A DNA stretch of 32,582 bases from Bacteroidota bacterium (GCA_023447335.1 JAEXOD010000220.1:1-32582); one strand, 5' to 3'; numbered from the stretch's first letter, positions 7,525-17,512 are shown. Notes: a model not told the origin generated them from the letters alone. Numbers and translations are program-made.

Positions 7525-10500
7525 TCACTCTAAATTAAAAAATTGTATAAAAACAGTTGTACCTTCCCCTTTTGAAGTAGTTATCTCTAAAGATGCGTTA
7601 TTTAATGTAAAAAACTTTTTGGCTAGAGTCAATCCTAAACCTATGCCTTCATATGAACGGCGGTATCCCATTTCTTCTTGTGAATAGGGTTCAAATAGAT
7701 GTTTTTGGTACATTTGCGAAATCCCTATTCCCGTGTCTTCAACAAGTAATAATATTGATTTATTAGCATCATCCAAAATGCTTATTTTGACATATCCCGA
7801 TTCGGTAAATTTAACGGCGTTATCAACAACATACATTAACCCGTTAGTTACGCTATATTCGTCAGCGTTAATTATAGGATCATTAATAAAAGTCTCAAAT
7901 AAAATATCTATATTTTTTATATCGGCTTTGGGCTTAAATTCCTTAATAATTTGCATACATAAAGAATTTAAATTGATTTTTACAGGTGTTAGTGGAAAAT
8001 CATCAACAGCTAAGCGGCTATAATTAACTATCATATCAATTGTTCGGACAATTCTGCTGCTACTTCGATATATAGAATTAAAATAATCGGCTTGTTCAAA
8101 AGTAATATTGTTTTCCAATGATTCTTTTAATAAACTTGCCATTCCTAAAATACCGTTTAGGGGAGTCCGTATTTCGTGTGATATATTTGCAATAAATGCA
8201 TCTTTTAATTGGTTAGATTTTATTGCTTCGTTTTTTGCAGTTGTAAGTTCTTGCTCGTTAATTTTTCTTTCGGTTATATCTCTAAATATACTTAAAATTA
8301 GTGTATTGTTCTCATCTAAAACTATATAAGCATTTGAAACTGCAAACCAAATTTCTTTTCCGTTCCAAAGCTTGTAACAATTTTCAAAGTACTGATGAAT
8401 TTTATGTTTTGCAAAATTATTTTTATAAGAAGTTATTACTCTTATTGTTTGTTCTTCGGAATAAATAACCGAAATGGGGGAACCTTCTAATTCGGCTTTT
8501 GATTTTTCTACAATAAAACAAAATGCATTGTTTACTTTAATCATTATGCCTTCGCTATCCGTTAACCTCATTCCGTCTTTACTATTTTCCCACAATGATC
8601 TAAATAATTTCTCGCTTTTAACCAATGCAGATTCTGCTTCTTTTCTTTGTGTTATATCCCTTAAAACAAATATGTAATTATTTTTATTGTTTACGAATAT
8701 GGTTTCATGGCAAAGGGATACTTGTTTATATGTTCCGTGTTTAGTTGTTATAGTAACTTCAACATCTTTTTGCTTATTCAATTTATAAACTGAATTATTA
8801 AATAATAAAGACATATCTTTATTATTAAAAATATTTAGGTGTTTGATGTTTTTGTTTAATATTTCATCTTCTTTATATTCGGTAAGATGATAAAAAGCAT
8901 CGTTTATTTCAAGAAGTTCTCCTTCACAATCACAAATAATCATTCCGACTGAATTGCCGTGAAAAGCTTTGTAAAATTTTTCCTCACTATGCAATATCCT
9001 GTCGTAAATTTCTTGTTGGTTAGTAATATCAGTTGAAATACCGAGTATTGCATAAGGTTCGTCAAAATCATTTTTGAGTAACCAAGTTCGGCAATGCAAT
9101 AATATTCTTCTCCCGTCTTTAGTAAAGTTTGCAACTTCACCGTTCCATGACCCATTTTTTAGTGTAGATTGGAGTATTTCGGTTTGTGTTGCACCGTAAC
9201 TAATATCTTCACCAAACATCTTAACATCGCTTTTATAAAACTGTGACTCATCATAACCTAAAGTATCAATTTCTGCTTTGTTAACATAATTAATTTTACC
9301 GTTCAGATCTGTAACGGTTACAAGATCTTTAATTTGGTCTAAAATTTCGGTTTGAAACTTTATTAATCTCTGATTTGCTTTTAACTCAGTTAAGTCTATA
9401 TGTGTACCAACAACCCTTTGAATCTTGCCGGTTGAATCTAATTGAGCAACTTTACCTCTTGAAAGTATCCATTTATAAGTTCCGTCTTTTTTAAGCATTC
9501 TAAATTCTATTGCAAAACTATTCTCGGTACATTTTGTTTTTACAAGAACTTCGTCTCGTACTTTATCTTTATCTAGGGGGTGGATTAAACTAATATATTT
9601 TTCTATATTAACACTAAACTCATCCGGTTGGTAACCGAGCATTGTATATGTATTTGGAGCCCAGTACATGCTGTTATTGGGATAATTTAAATCCCAAATA
9701 CCGTCTGTAGTTGCCTCCAAAGCAAATCGTAAACGTTCTTCGGTTAAATATAAAATTTCCTTAATAAGCTTGTTGCTTTCTTCGTTAGACTGTTTTTCAA
9801 GTTTAGCAGAAAGAATCGGAGATATATAATTTGCTATTTTATTAAGCTTTTCAAGATCATTATTTGTGAATGAAGATTCTTTATTTCCTAATACAATAAT
9901 TCCTAGTAATTTGTCTTGGAAAATAATGGGAGCCGAAATTGCATTAGTAAGTTCAATATGTGAATCAGAAATAGTTATCGGACTATTAGTATAACTGCTT
10001 GTTTTGTGGAATAAAGTATCTGCCAAAACACCGGACCAGCGGTTTTTTGGTATTAAAATAAAACCGGACTGATTAATCCTGATTTTATTGTAAATATTAC
10101 CGCAAATAACAAGATCTTCATTTTTATTTAAGTATCCTATTATTCCGCCGGAACAATTCAATTGTTCGCTAATTAGCATTATTAAATCAAAATATAAATC
10201 GGTTTCTTTTGAAAGCAAAAAAGTTTGATTCAGTTTGTTCTGTACTTCAAGTTCTTTGCTAAGTGCATAAACTATCAAATTCGATTTTTTTTGTTCAGTT
10301 ACATTTAATGACATAATTAAAGCTGCAGATTTGCCATTATAAGTAATCGGTGTAGATATGGTTTCGGTTATAATTGAAGTGCCGTCAGGGCGTAAAACTT
10401 CAATTTCTAATAGTTCGTTCTTAATATCTTTATTAATATTTTTAATTCTATCACGAATTAAAAGGCGGTATTGAGGTGCTATTGTGTTAATTACATCAAG

Positions 10501-11064
10501 AGTTTGTAACTGTTCAATAGAACTAACCCCTAATAGTTTTAATCCTACCGGATTAGCATAAATATATCTGTTATCCTGCATTATTAAAGTAGCAACAGGA
10601 GCTTCTTCAATAATTTTTTGAAATTGTTCTTCGCTTTTAGCAAGTAAGTTCTCGGTAATATTTAATCGAAATTTATGTTCTTTTGTTTTAAGAGCTTCTT
10701 TAACCGCAAAGGGCAAACGAAGTAAACTTTCTTTAAGGATGTAATCTACCGCTCCTGCTTTCATACATTTTACGGCAGTTTCCTCGTTTATAGAACCCGT
10801 AAAAACAATAATCGGGATTGTAGGTGCAAGTTGTTTAACCGTATCAATTACTCTTAACCCGTCATAACCGGGCATTGAATAGTCAGTAATTATAATATCG
10901 GGCAAGAAATTAGAAAGTTCCTCTAAAAGTTCTTTTTCGCAATCTACTCTTTTTGAAATAAAATTAATACCCTCTGTTTTTAAAAATCGTTCTGCTAATT
11001 TTACATCATCATTAACATCTTCTACAAATAAAATTTTGTAAAGAATAGAATCATCAAATTCCAT
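7525..11064 (-). CDS. receiver/multi-PAS/GAF sensor histidine kinase
   Basis: This 1179-residue soluble kinase begins with, rather than ends in, a receiver domain (residues 8-125; Asp61 in TDYSMPGYDG, Lys111). There follow a PAS domain (about 145-258), a GAF domain (about 275-420), then four more PAS/PAC units (about 440-560, 570-685, 695-805, 815-935), several ending in the DIT-type PAC signature. HisKA has H-box ANISHEIRTPLNG (His963) and HATPase has G1 VEDTGIGIS and G2 GIGLGLTLAKK. The N-box is degenerate (VVDNAVKFT rather than NLLxNAxKFT) but keeps the Asn. No membrane segments or signal peptide occur. An N-terminal receiver suggests it is controlled by another kinase or by phosphotransfer. 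Small unrecognised genes follow it. Its own output is unknown. Confidence 0.93.
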   Translation of the reverse strand: MEFDDSILYKILFVEDVNDDVKLAERFLKTEGINFISKRVDCEKELLEELSNFLPDIIITDYSMPGYDGLRVIDTVKQLAPTIPIIVFTGSINEETAVKCMKAGAVDYILKESLLRLPFAVKEALKTKEHKFRLNITENLLAKSEEQFQKIIEEAPVATLIMQDNRYIYANPVGLKLLGVSSIEQLQTLDVINTIAPQYRLLIRDRIKNINKDIKNELLEIEVLRPDGTSIITETISTPITYNGKSAALIMSLNVTEQKKSNLIVYALSKELEVQNKLNQTFLLSKETDLYFDLIMLISEQLNCSGGIIGYLNKNEDLVICGNIYNKIRINQSGFILIPKNRWSGVLADTLFHKTSSYTNSPITISDSHIELTNAISAPIIFQDKLLGIIVLGNKESSFTNNDLEKLNKIANYISPILSAKLEKQSNEESNKLIKEILYLTEERLRFALEATTDGIWDLNYPNNSMYWAPNTYTMLGYQPDEFSVNIEKYISLIHPLDKDKVRDEVLVKTKCTENSFAIEFRMLKKDGTYKWILSRGKVAQLDSTGKIQRVVGTHIDLTELKANQRLIKFQTEILDQIKDLVTVTDLNGKINYVNKAEIDTLGYDESQFYKSDVKMFGEDISYGATQTEILQSTLKNGSWNGEVANFTKDGRRILLHCRTWLLKNDFDEPYAILGISTDITNQQEIYDRILHSEEKFYKAFHGNSVGMIICDCEGELLEINDAFYHLTEYKEDEILNKNIKHLNIFNNKDMSLLFNNSVYKLNKQKDVEVTITTKHGTYKQVSLCHETIFVNNKNNYIFVLRDITQRKEAESALVKSEKLFRSLWENSKDGMRLTDSEGIMIKVNNAFCFIVEKSKAELEGSPISVIYSEEQTIRVITSYKNNFAKHKIHQYFENCYKLWNGKEIWFAVSNAYIVLDENNTLILSIFRDITERKINEQELTTAKNEAIKSNQLKDAFIANISHEIRTPLNGILGMASLLKESLENNITFEQADYFNSIYRSSSRIVRTIDMIVNYSRLAVDDFPLTPVKINLNSLCMQIIKEFKPKADIKNIDILFETFINDPIINADEYSVTNGLMYVVDNAVKFTESGYVKISILDDANKSILLLVEDTGIGISQMYQKHLFEPYSQEEMGYRRSYEGIGLGLTLAKKFFTLNNASLEITTSKGEGTTVFIQFFNLE

Positions 11065-11231
11065 AACTTATCTCAATTAAGTCGATTTAGAATAAAGTAT
11101 ATTGAATAAGTAAAATATTAAAAAATAATTACTTAAGCAATAGTTAAAAAATTAGATATGGATTAAAAAAAACTTTTGTTTATTAGTAAATACGCGTAAA
11201 TTACATATTTAAAATAATTTCATTAATAAAT

Positions 11232-11235
11232 GAGG
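11232..11235 (+). promoter_or_regulatory. Shine-Dalgarno site deciding the M14 start
   Basis: GAGG six bases before the ATG at 11242 selects that start over an in-frame ATG at 11230, and it gives a clean signal peptide. Confidence 0.65.
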
Positions 11236-11241
11236 TATCGG

Positions 11242-13917
11242 ATGAAAAAAATACTTTTACTGATTTTAATGTTTAGTACAATTTTGCTTAATGCAGAAAG
11301 TTATAAAAAGATAAAGATATTTTATCAAGACAAGAAGGATATTGAAACTATTGCAAAAAACGGAATAGATTTGAGTGAGGCATATTTTAACAAAGATAAT
11401 AGCATTTCGGTTTTTATAAGTGAAAACGAACTTAATAGATTAAGATTAAGCGGAATTAAATACGAAATAATTATTGAAGATTGGGATAAGTATTATGAAA
11501 GTTTACCAAAACTTTCGGAATCAGAAAAAATTAACTTCATTGTAGAAAGTAAAAACAATTATGGGGTTGAAGGATTTGGATTTGGAAGCATGGGCGGTTA
11601 TTATACTATGAATGAGATATATAATAAGCTTGATAGTATGAAACTTGCATTTCCCAATATAATAACTGCAAAGTATGTAATCGGTCAAACTATTGAAAAT
11701 AGACCCATTTATGCAGTAAAAATTTCTGATAATCCGGATTTAGATGAAAACGAACCGGAAGTTCTATTTAATTCGTTAATACATTGTCGTGAACCGGCTG
11801 CAATGATGGCGGTTATGTACTACATGTATTATTTATTAGAAAACTATGGTGTTAATCCTGAAGTTACTTATTTGGTTAATAACCGTGAAATATTTTTTAT
11901 TCCGTTGATTAATGTTGACGGTTACGAATACAATAGGTCAACAAATGCCAGCGGCGGTGGGATGTGGCGTAAAAATAGACGTAATAACGGCGGTTCATAC
12001 GGAATTGATTTGAATAGAAACTTCGGATATAAATGGGCTTATGATAATTCAGGTTCATCCGGCACACCTTCTGATGATACATATCGCGGACCTTCGGCTT
12101 TTAGCGAGCCTGAAACTCAAAGTTTAAGACAATTTGTAAATAATAGAAATATAAAGACGGCATTAAATTATCATACTTATAGTAATTATTTGCTTTATTC
12201 TTGGAGTTATGCAGATATTCCTACTCCCGATGCATCTTTATTTGAAGAATATGCAATTGATATGACTCGTTACAACGGTTACGAATGGGGACAACCACCG
12301 CAGATATTATACACGGTTAATGGTTGTACGGATGACTGGATGTACGGTGAACAACAGGAGAAACCGAAAATAATATCTTTTACTCCTGAGTGCGGAGGTG
12401 ATAGTGACGGTTTTTGGCCCGCTCAAAGTAGAATTTTCCCAATTGCTCAGGAAAATCTAAAAGCCAACTTGTATTTAACTTGGGTAGCAGGTGAGTACGT
12501 TGCAATGAAAAATGCAATTTATAATCAACAATATTTTAATCCGGGTGATCAAAATGTTGAATTGAATATAACATTCGCAAATAAAGGTTTGTCGGATGCG
12601 GTTAATGTAGAAGCAAAATTAATTCCTATTTCACAAGGTATATCGGTAGTAAATAACCAAGTATTTTTAGGTAATATCATCTCAAGGCAGACTACTGACA
12701 TGCCTCAGCCTTTTAAGTTCAATATCGGTTCAAACTTTAATCCGGGTGCAAAAGTTAAATTATTGGTTCAATCGTTAACAAACGGAACGATAATGACTAA
12801 TGATACGCTTACTATTGTAATCGGTACGCCTCAATATGCATTTTTAGACAACAATAATGACCCTACGGTTTTGTGGGATATCGTGGCAACTCCTACAACT
12901 CCAAAATGGGAAGCATCCAATAGCACATTTTATTCTTCACCGGTTTGTTATACTGATAGCAAAACCGGAAATTATTTAAGCAGTGCAACCGTTACTTTAA
13001 CGACTAAAAACAATATTAACTTATCTTCCTTAAATGCACCTATTTTGTCATTTTGGACTAAATTCGAAATTGAATCGGAATGGGATTGCGGTAAAATACA
13101 GATATCCACAAATAACGGAACAAATTGGACTAACTTAGCGGGTAGTTATACAAAACCTGCAAGCGGTAAAGGGACACAGGTTCCTTCAGGAACTCCGATT
13201 TATGACGGAGTAATTTCTAGCTGGCTAAATGAAATGATTGATTTATCTGCCTATGCTACAAATCAAATAAAATTAAGATTTGAATTAAAAACGGACGGTT
13301 CGGTTAATAAAGACGGTTGGTATATTGATGATATAGGAATCTATAGTTATGCGATTATTCCGGTTGAATTAACTTCGTTTAATGCTGTTGTTAACGGTGA
13401 AAATGTATTGTTAAATTGGTCAACCGCAACTGAATTGAATAATTTAGGTTTTGAAATCCAAAAATCTAATGATGAACATGATTGGAAGTATATTGGTTTT
13501 ATAAACGGAGCGGGTTCAACTACAAATCCTTCAAATTATAGTTTCATTGATAAAAATGTTTTTGCAGGTGAAAATTATTATCGTTTAGTACAGGTTGATT
13601 TTGACGGTACGAAGAAAATAATAAATCCGATAAAAGTAAACTTTGTGGGTTCGCTTAAATACGAGTTGGCACAAAATTATCCCAATCCGTTTAATCCTGC
13701 TACAACAATTAAATTTTCTATCCCTTCAAAAAACTTAGTTACTTTAAAAGTATATGATGTTTTGGGTAAAGAAATATCGGTATTGGTAAATGAAGTAAAA
13801 GAAGCAGGAAACTATTCTTTAGAGTTTAATGCTGCTAATCTTTCGAGCGGTACATATTTTTACGAGATTAAAAGCGGTGAGTTTTATACGGTTAAGAAGA
13901 TGAATTTGGTAAAATAA
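11242..13917 (+). CDS. secreted M14 zinc carboxypeptidase with T9SS sorting domain
   Basis: This protein of 891 residues starts with a signal peptide (MKKILLLILMFSTILLNAES) and a propeptide-like region. The M14 catalytic domain spans about 120-420. Zinc ligands are visible as HCRE (His181, Glu184) and NYHTYSN (His311). The substrate-binding arginine region reads DLNRNF, and the catalytic Glu is in SFTPECGG (Glu383). Ig-like and jelly-roll-type domains follow (DGWYIDDIGIY near 700), then a C-terminal type A sorting domain of about 80 residues containing QNYPNPFNPATTIKFSIP and ending KKMNLVK, which directs outer-membrane export by the type IX system. It is probably a carboxypeptidase T-like extracellular exopeptidase for nutrient peptides. 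Divergent from the multi-PAS kinase gene; ends at a strong terminator. Confidence 0.94.
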   Translation: MKKILLLILMFSTILLNAESYKKIKIFYQDKKDIETIAKNGIDLSEAYFNKDNSISVFISENELNRLRLSGIKYEIIIEDWDKYYESLPKLSESEKINFIVESKNNYGVEGFGFGSMGGYYTMNEIYNKLDSMKLAFPNIITAKYVIGQTIENRPIYAVKISDNPDLDENEPEVLFNSLIHCREPAAMMAVMYYMYYLLENYGVNPEVTYLVNNREIFFIPLINVDGYEYNRSTNASGGGMWRKNRRNNGGSYGIDLNRNFGYKWAYDNSGSSGTPSDDTYRGPSAFSEPETQSLRQFVNNRNIKTALNYHTYSNYLLYSWSYADIPTPDASLFEEYAIDMTRYNGYEWGQPPQILYTVNGCTDDWMYGEQQEKPKIISFTPECGGDSDGFWPAQSRIFPIAQENLKANLYLTWVAGEYVAMKNAIYNQQYFNPGDQNVELNITFANKGLSDAVNVEAKLIPISQGISVVNNQVFLGNIISRQTTDMPQPFKFNIGSNFNPGAKVKLLVQSLTNGTIMTNDTLTIVIGTPQYAFLDNNNDPTVLWDIVATPTTPKWEASNSTFYSSPVCYTDSKTGNYLSSATVTLTTKNNINLSSLNAPILSFWTKFEIESEWDCGKIQISTNNGTNWTNLAGSYTKPASGKGTQVPSGTPIYDGVISSWLNEMIDLSAYATNQIKLRFELKTDGSVNKDGWYIDDIGIYSYAIIPVELTSFNAVVNGENVLLNWSTATELNNLGFEIQKSNDEHDWKYIGFINGAGSTTNPSNYSFIDKNVFAGENYYRLVQVDFDGTKKIINPIKVNFVGSLKYELAQNYPNPFNPATTIKFSIPSKNLVTLKVYDVLGKEISVLVNEVKEAGNYSLEFNAANLSSGTYFYEIKSGEFYTVKKMNLVK

Positions 13918-13922
13918 AAATT

Positions 13923-13954
13923 AAAGGGGAGTATAAGAAATACTCCCCTTTTTT
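13923..13954. terminator. bidirectional intrinsic terminator
   Basis: AAAGGGGAGTAT (13923-13934) pairs perfectly with ATACTCCCCTTT (13940-13951) around the loop AAGAA, followed by a run of six T on the plus strand. A-rich sequence on the other side supplies a U tract for the minus strand. It separates the convergent M14 and CheY-SBP-CheW genes. Confidence 0.9.
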
Positions 13955-13970
13955 GTTTTAAAATTTTAAA

Positions 13971-15929
13971 TTATACAGCTTTGGTTAAAAATTCTCTCAT
14001 GTTTTCCGTAAGAATCTTATCTGCATCAAGTAATACTTTTACAACATCATTTTGTTTTACTAAAGCAGAAATATATTTATTCCCTCCGCTTAATACAAAT
14101 GCCGGGGGTTCTTCAATATCTTTGGCTTTTATTTCGATAATTTCTGTAACATAATCCACAACTATTCCAAAACGTAATACTCCCTTTATTGTATTTAGTT
14201 CAAGAATGATGATATAATTCTTTTCATTATATTCAAAATTTTGCAAGTTTAAAATTACCCTTGGATCAATTACGGGAATTAAATTACCTCTAAAATTCAT
14301 AATTCCTTTTACATAGTCAGGGGCTTTAGGAATACTTCTAATATTACTTAATCGGCTGATTTCAATAATCTTAAGAATTTCAACTCCGAAAACTTGGTTA
14401 CCTAAATTAAACATAAGGTATTTCCCTTCTTTGTTTAACAATGCTTTTGCCGCATTGTCTTTTGCCCTTTCAATATTTTTGTTGAGAATTTTAAATACTG
14501 TGTCTTTATCGTTATGCAGAACTGATTTCTTTTGCATAGACGTGTCATTTCCGTAAGCTGCCTGAGCAAATCTTAAATCTACAAACTCTTTCACGTTAAT
14601 TTTATTGCCAACCCCGATTACATCATGCATATAGTTTTGAATTTTTTCCAAATCCTCAATATTTGGGTATAAATCGTCTGTTGTAATTCCAAGCGGGTCA
14701 GTTAAAACGTTTTTAAGTAAAGCAGTTTTTAGTCCTAAGGATTTATCAGGGTCTAAAAAATTTACTGCAATTTCTGCTGCTAATCCGGGTTTGTCTGATA
14801 TAAGTTTTCCTGCTTTAACTAACATTTGAGTAAACTCGGTAACTGCTTCGGTGTATTTATCAATAACCTCTTGTTGGAAAGTTACTATGCAACAAGGGTG
14901 ATTTTCCCAAAGTTCGCTTGATAAAAACTGTTGTTCGGCAATTCCTCCGGCAATAGCTTTTGTACCGATTGGTTCTGCAACTAAATAACCGGCGGCATTA
15001 GGATTACCATTAATAAATTCAGGCATTTTAATAGGGGGAGCTACTTCAAATGCAACATCAACATCGTCCTTTCCAACAATACCCGGTTTTAATCCTAAAC
15101 CGGTAAAAAACATATGAGCAAGCATATTGTGGATTGACATCGTGTGAGGTATATAGAAAGATTTCCCTTTATAAAATTCTACACTGGCGTCTCCGCTTTC
15201 ACCACTTTTATTTCTAACAAAAATAGAACCGTTTTTATGTGCAAACAAAACTAATTTAATAGGTACACCATAACTAAATAAATCCATTGCAATAGGAGCC
15301 AATACACATGCTCCGTCAACAGTTCCTTCTTCTAAGGCTTTTGCAACCGGATTCCAACTGCTTAAACATGCTGTTTCTAGTTCAAAATGTTTAGGAGTCC
15401 ATTCTCCTTTTTGAATCATGTGTTTAAGTACGCCTAAAACTAAATGATCCGTAATTTGTATATGAGCAATTTTAAATTTTACTTTTCCGTTTACTACTTT
15501 ATCTTTTTCAAGTTCGGCTTTATCAATTTTAGGAGCTTCTTCTAATATTCCGAAAGCTTCATTAATTTTAACGCCTAATTCTGCAGCATTAAAAGGTTTA
15601 GATATAAAACTGCTTACACCGGCTTCGGCGGCTTTTGCTGCCTCTTTCTTTTCACCGCGTCCTGTTGCCATTAAAAACGGGATAGATTTTGTGGCAGAAT
15701 TGGCTCTTACCCATAAAAGTAATTCGTAGCCGTCTTTATTCGGCATATTCCAGTCACTAATAATTAAACTTATATCCTTTCGTTTATTTAATATTTCAAT
15801 GGCAATGTTACCGTCTTCGGCTTCAATTATGTTGTTATAACCCAAACTGTTTAAAGTTTTTCTCTCCATTTTGCGCATTACGCCGGCATCTTCCACCAGC
15901 AAAATATTAATGTCGGTTGTAAGTTTCAT
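13971..15929 (-). CDS. CheY-like receiver / NitT-TauT substrate-binding / CheW fusion
   Basis: This 652-residue protein joins three domains. Residues 7-128 are a receiver very like CheY (acidic Glu13-Asp14, Asp59 in SDWNMPNKDG, Thr89, Lys111-Pro). Residues about 150-455 resemble periplasmic substrate-binding proteins of the nitrate/sulfonate/bicarbonate class (NMT1/NrtA-like): ALEEGTVDGACVLAP, GVPIKLVLFAHKNGS, HTMSIHNML, and HPCCIVTFQQEVIDKY. Residues about 500-645 are a CheW domain (KYLMFNLGNQVFGVEI, PKAPDYVKGIMNFRGNLIPVID). There is no signal peptide, so the binding domain should be cytoplasmic. CheV proteins combine CheW and receiver domains in the opposite order; the inserted binding domain makes this look like a soluble ligand-sensing chemotaxis adaptor. 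NrtC offers a precedent for a cytoplasmic NrtA-like regulatory domain. Domain calls are confident; the role is inferred. Confidence 0.92.
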   Translation of the reverse strand: MKLTTDINILLVEDAGVMRKMERKTLNSLGYNNIIEAEDGNIAIEILNKRKDISLIISDWNMPNKDGYELLLWVRANSATKSIPFLMATGRGEKKEAAKAAEAGVSSFISKPFNAAELGVKINEAFGILEEAPKIDKAELEKDKVVNGKVKFKIAHIQITDHLVLGVLKHMIQKGEWTPKHFELETACLSSWNPVAKALEEGTVDGACVLAPIAMDLFSYGVPIKLVLFAHKNGSIFVRNKSGESGDASVEFYKGKSFYIPHTMSIHNMLAHMFFTGLGLKPGIVGKDDVDVAFEVAPPIKMPEFINGNPNAAGYLVAEPIGTKAIAGGIAEQQFLSSELWENHPCCIVTFQQEVIDKYTEAVTEFTQMLVKAGKLISDKPGLAAEIAVNFLDPDKSLGLKTALLKNVLTDPLGITTDDLYPNIEDLEKIQNYMHDVIGVGNKINVKEFVDLRFAQAAYGNDTSMQKKSVLHNDKDTVFKILNKNIERAKDNAAKALLNKEGKYLMFNLGNQVFGVEILKIIEISRLSNIRSIPKAPDYVKGIMNFRGNLIPVIDPRVILNLQNFEYNEKNYIIILELNTIKGVLRFGIVVDYVTEIIEIKAKDIEEPPAFVLSGGNKYISALVKQNDVVKVLLDADKILTENMREFLTKAV

Positions 15930-16186
15930 AGTATATCCGAAGTTTTTAGTTAATGATTTATTATCGAAAATCTTTATCCAAATTTTAGTGTATTTTTAAT
16001 TAATTACAAAATTATTTTTAGTTAAATTCTTTATATTTTTTACTAATGTAATAAGATTTTTTTATTTTTTAACTTGCTTTATCATTTAAAATATTAAATT
16101 AGTTTAACAGTACTTATTAATTGGATTTTTAAGTTAAAATATCATATATTATAAAAACATTAAGTTTTTTAATCATTCGGAGTTAT
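15930..16186. other. divergent intergenic region
   Basis: These 257 very AT-rich bases separate the CheY-SBP-CheW gene from the propeller gene and must hold both promoters. Long A/T runs make promoter boxes ambiguous. Apart from the TCGGAG ribosome site before 16187, I see no defined element. Confidence 0.5.
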
Positions 16187-17512
16187 ATGAAAAACTTATT
16201 TCTACTTTGGTTTACATTTTTTTATATAAATGCTTTTTCTCAACAATATCTATTTTTTGATAAAGAAAATTCCGGGCTTTCGTCAAATAGAATAATATCT
16301 GTAAAACAAGATAGCGTAAATAATTATTATATTGTTACTGAACCCGAGTATATTAACAATGTTAAAATATCGTCGGGATATTTGCATAAATTTTCTAACG
16401 GAACCTGGTCAAAAATCGATACTATTAATTCGTTGTCACTAATTGATATTGTGCAAGATGTGGAAATAGATAAAAACGACAGAGTACTTTTAGCTACTTC
16501 GGAAGGGTTTATTATAAAAGACGGAAGCAATAGCACTATTTTTAATAAAGATAATTCCTCCTTACCTGATAACAGTATTTTTACGATTGCGGTAGATAGA
16601 AATAATACTTATTATCTCGGTATCCCAAACTATGGTGTTTGGATATACTCAAACGGTTTATGGAGTTATTTTAATTATCAAAATTCATTTAACGGTATTG
16701 AGGACTTAAATTTTATTTTTATTGACAAACAAAATAATATTTGGATAGGTACAGATTATTATGGTTTATACATGTACAACGGCACTAGTTGGGAACAAAA
16801 GATAAATAATTTTTATAACGGTAAAAGTTGTTATATTATGGGGTTAACCGAAGATGATAACCAAGTTAAATATGCGTCGGTTCAAACCCAAGATGGGAAA
16901 CATTATATTGCAAAGGGGGATAATTCGTCTTTTATTTTTTCCGAATTATATAATTCTACTCACCCTTTCTCTTTTTATGCATATAATTCTATAAAAGCGG
17001 ATAAAAAAAATAATGTTTATACGGGTACTTCAAACGGGTTGTTTATGTATAACAAAATTGAATGGACTGTTTTTGATAGCACTGATTTTAGCCTTCCGGG
17101 GAACTATTTTGTAAGCGGATTTGTGGATAAAAACAATAACAAGATATTCGGAATTGAAAATTTTAATGAGCATAAAGCATTTGGGCTACTATTTTACAAT
17201 GAAGACGGTGTAAATATTACAAGTACAAACCAAATTGTTTGCCCAAAAATTAATTACTCATTAAGTCAAAATTATCCAAATCCGTTTAATCCTACCACAA
17301 CTATTACATATCAAATACCTAAAGACTGCAATGTATCCTTGAAAGTTTATGACGTATTAGGGAAAGAAATAACGACTTTAGTTAATGAATATAAAAATGC
17401 AGGAAAATATTATATCAATTTTGATGCTTCTAATTTAGCAAGTGGGGTTTATTTTTACAAGTTAGAATCAAGTGAATATTTAACTACTAAAAAGCTGATT
17501 TTAGTTAAGTAA
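16187..17512 (+). CDS. secreted propeller-like protein with T9SS sorting domain
   Basis: This 441-residue protein has a signal peptide (MKNLFLLWFTFFYINAFSQQ). Its body (about 20-345) is built of repeats like those of two-component regulator propellers: NNIWIGTDYYGLYMYNGTSWEQ-type units recur with variants (NTYYLGIPNYGVWIYSNGLW, NNVYTGTSNGLFMYNKIEW). This suggests a six- or seven-bladed beta-propeller without the kinase/receiver part that such repeats often precede. The last 90 residues are a type A sorting domain (QNYPNPFNPTTTITYQIP ending KKLILVK), closely similar to that of the M14 protein even at the DNA level. It should be exported and attached to the surface by type IX secretion. Binding or adhesion is plausible; no enzyme residues can be named. 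GGAG lies six bases before the ATG. Confidence 0.85.
   Translation: MKNLFLLWFTFFYINAFSQQYLFFDKENSGLSSNRIISVKQDSVNNYYIVTEPEYINNVKISSGYLHKFSNGTWSKIDTINSLSLIDIVQDVEIDKNDRVLLATSEGFIIKDGSNSTIFNKDNSSLPDNSIFTIAVDRNNTYYLGIPNYGVWIYSNGLWSYFNYQNSFNGIEDLNFIFIDKQNNIWIGTDYYGLYMYNGTSWEQKINNFYNGKSCYIMGLTEDDNQVKYASVQTQDGKHYIAKGDNSSFIFSELYNSTHPFSFYAYNSIKADKKNNVYTGTSNGLFMYNKIEWTVFDSTDFSLPGNYFVSGFVDKNNNKIFGIENFNEHKAFGLLFYNEDGVNITSTNQIVCPKINYSLSQNYPNPFNPTTTITYQIPKDCNVSLKVYDVLGKEITTLVNEYKNAGKYYINFDASNLASGVYFYKLESSEYLTTKKLILVK

Noticed and set aside
13671..13720. DNA repeat shared between 13671-13720 and about 17266-17310
   Set aside because: The similarity is explained by both genes encoding the same T9SS sorting domain; it is not a mobile or regulatory repeat.
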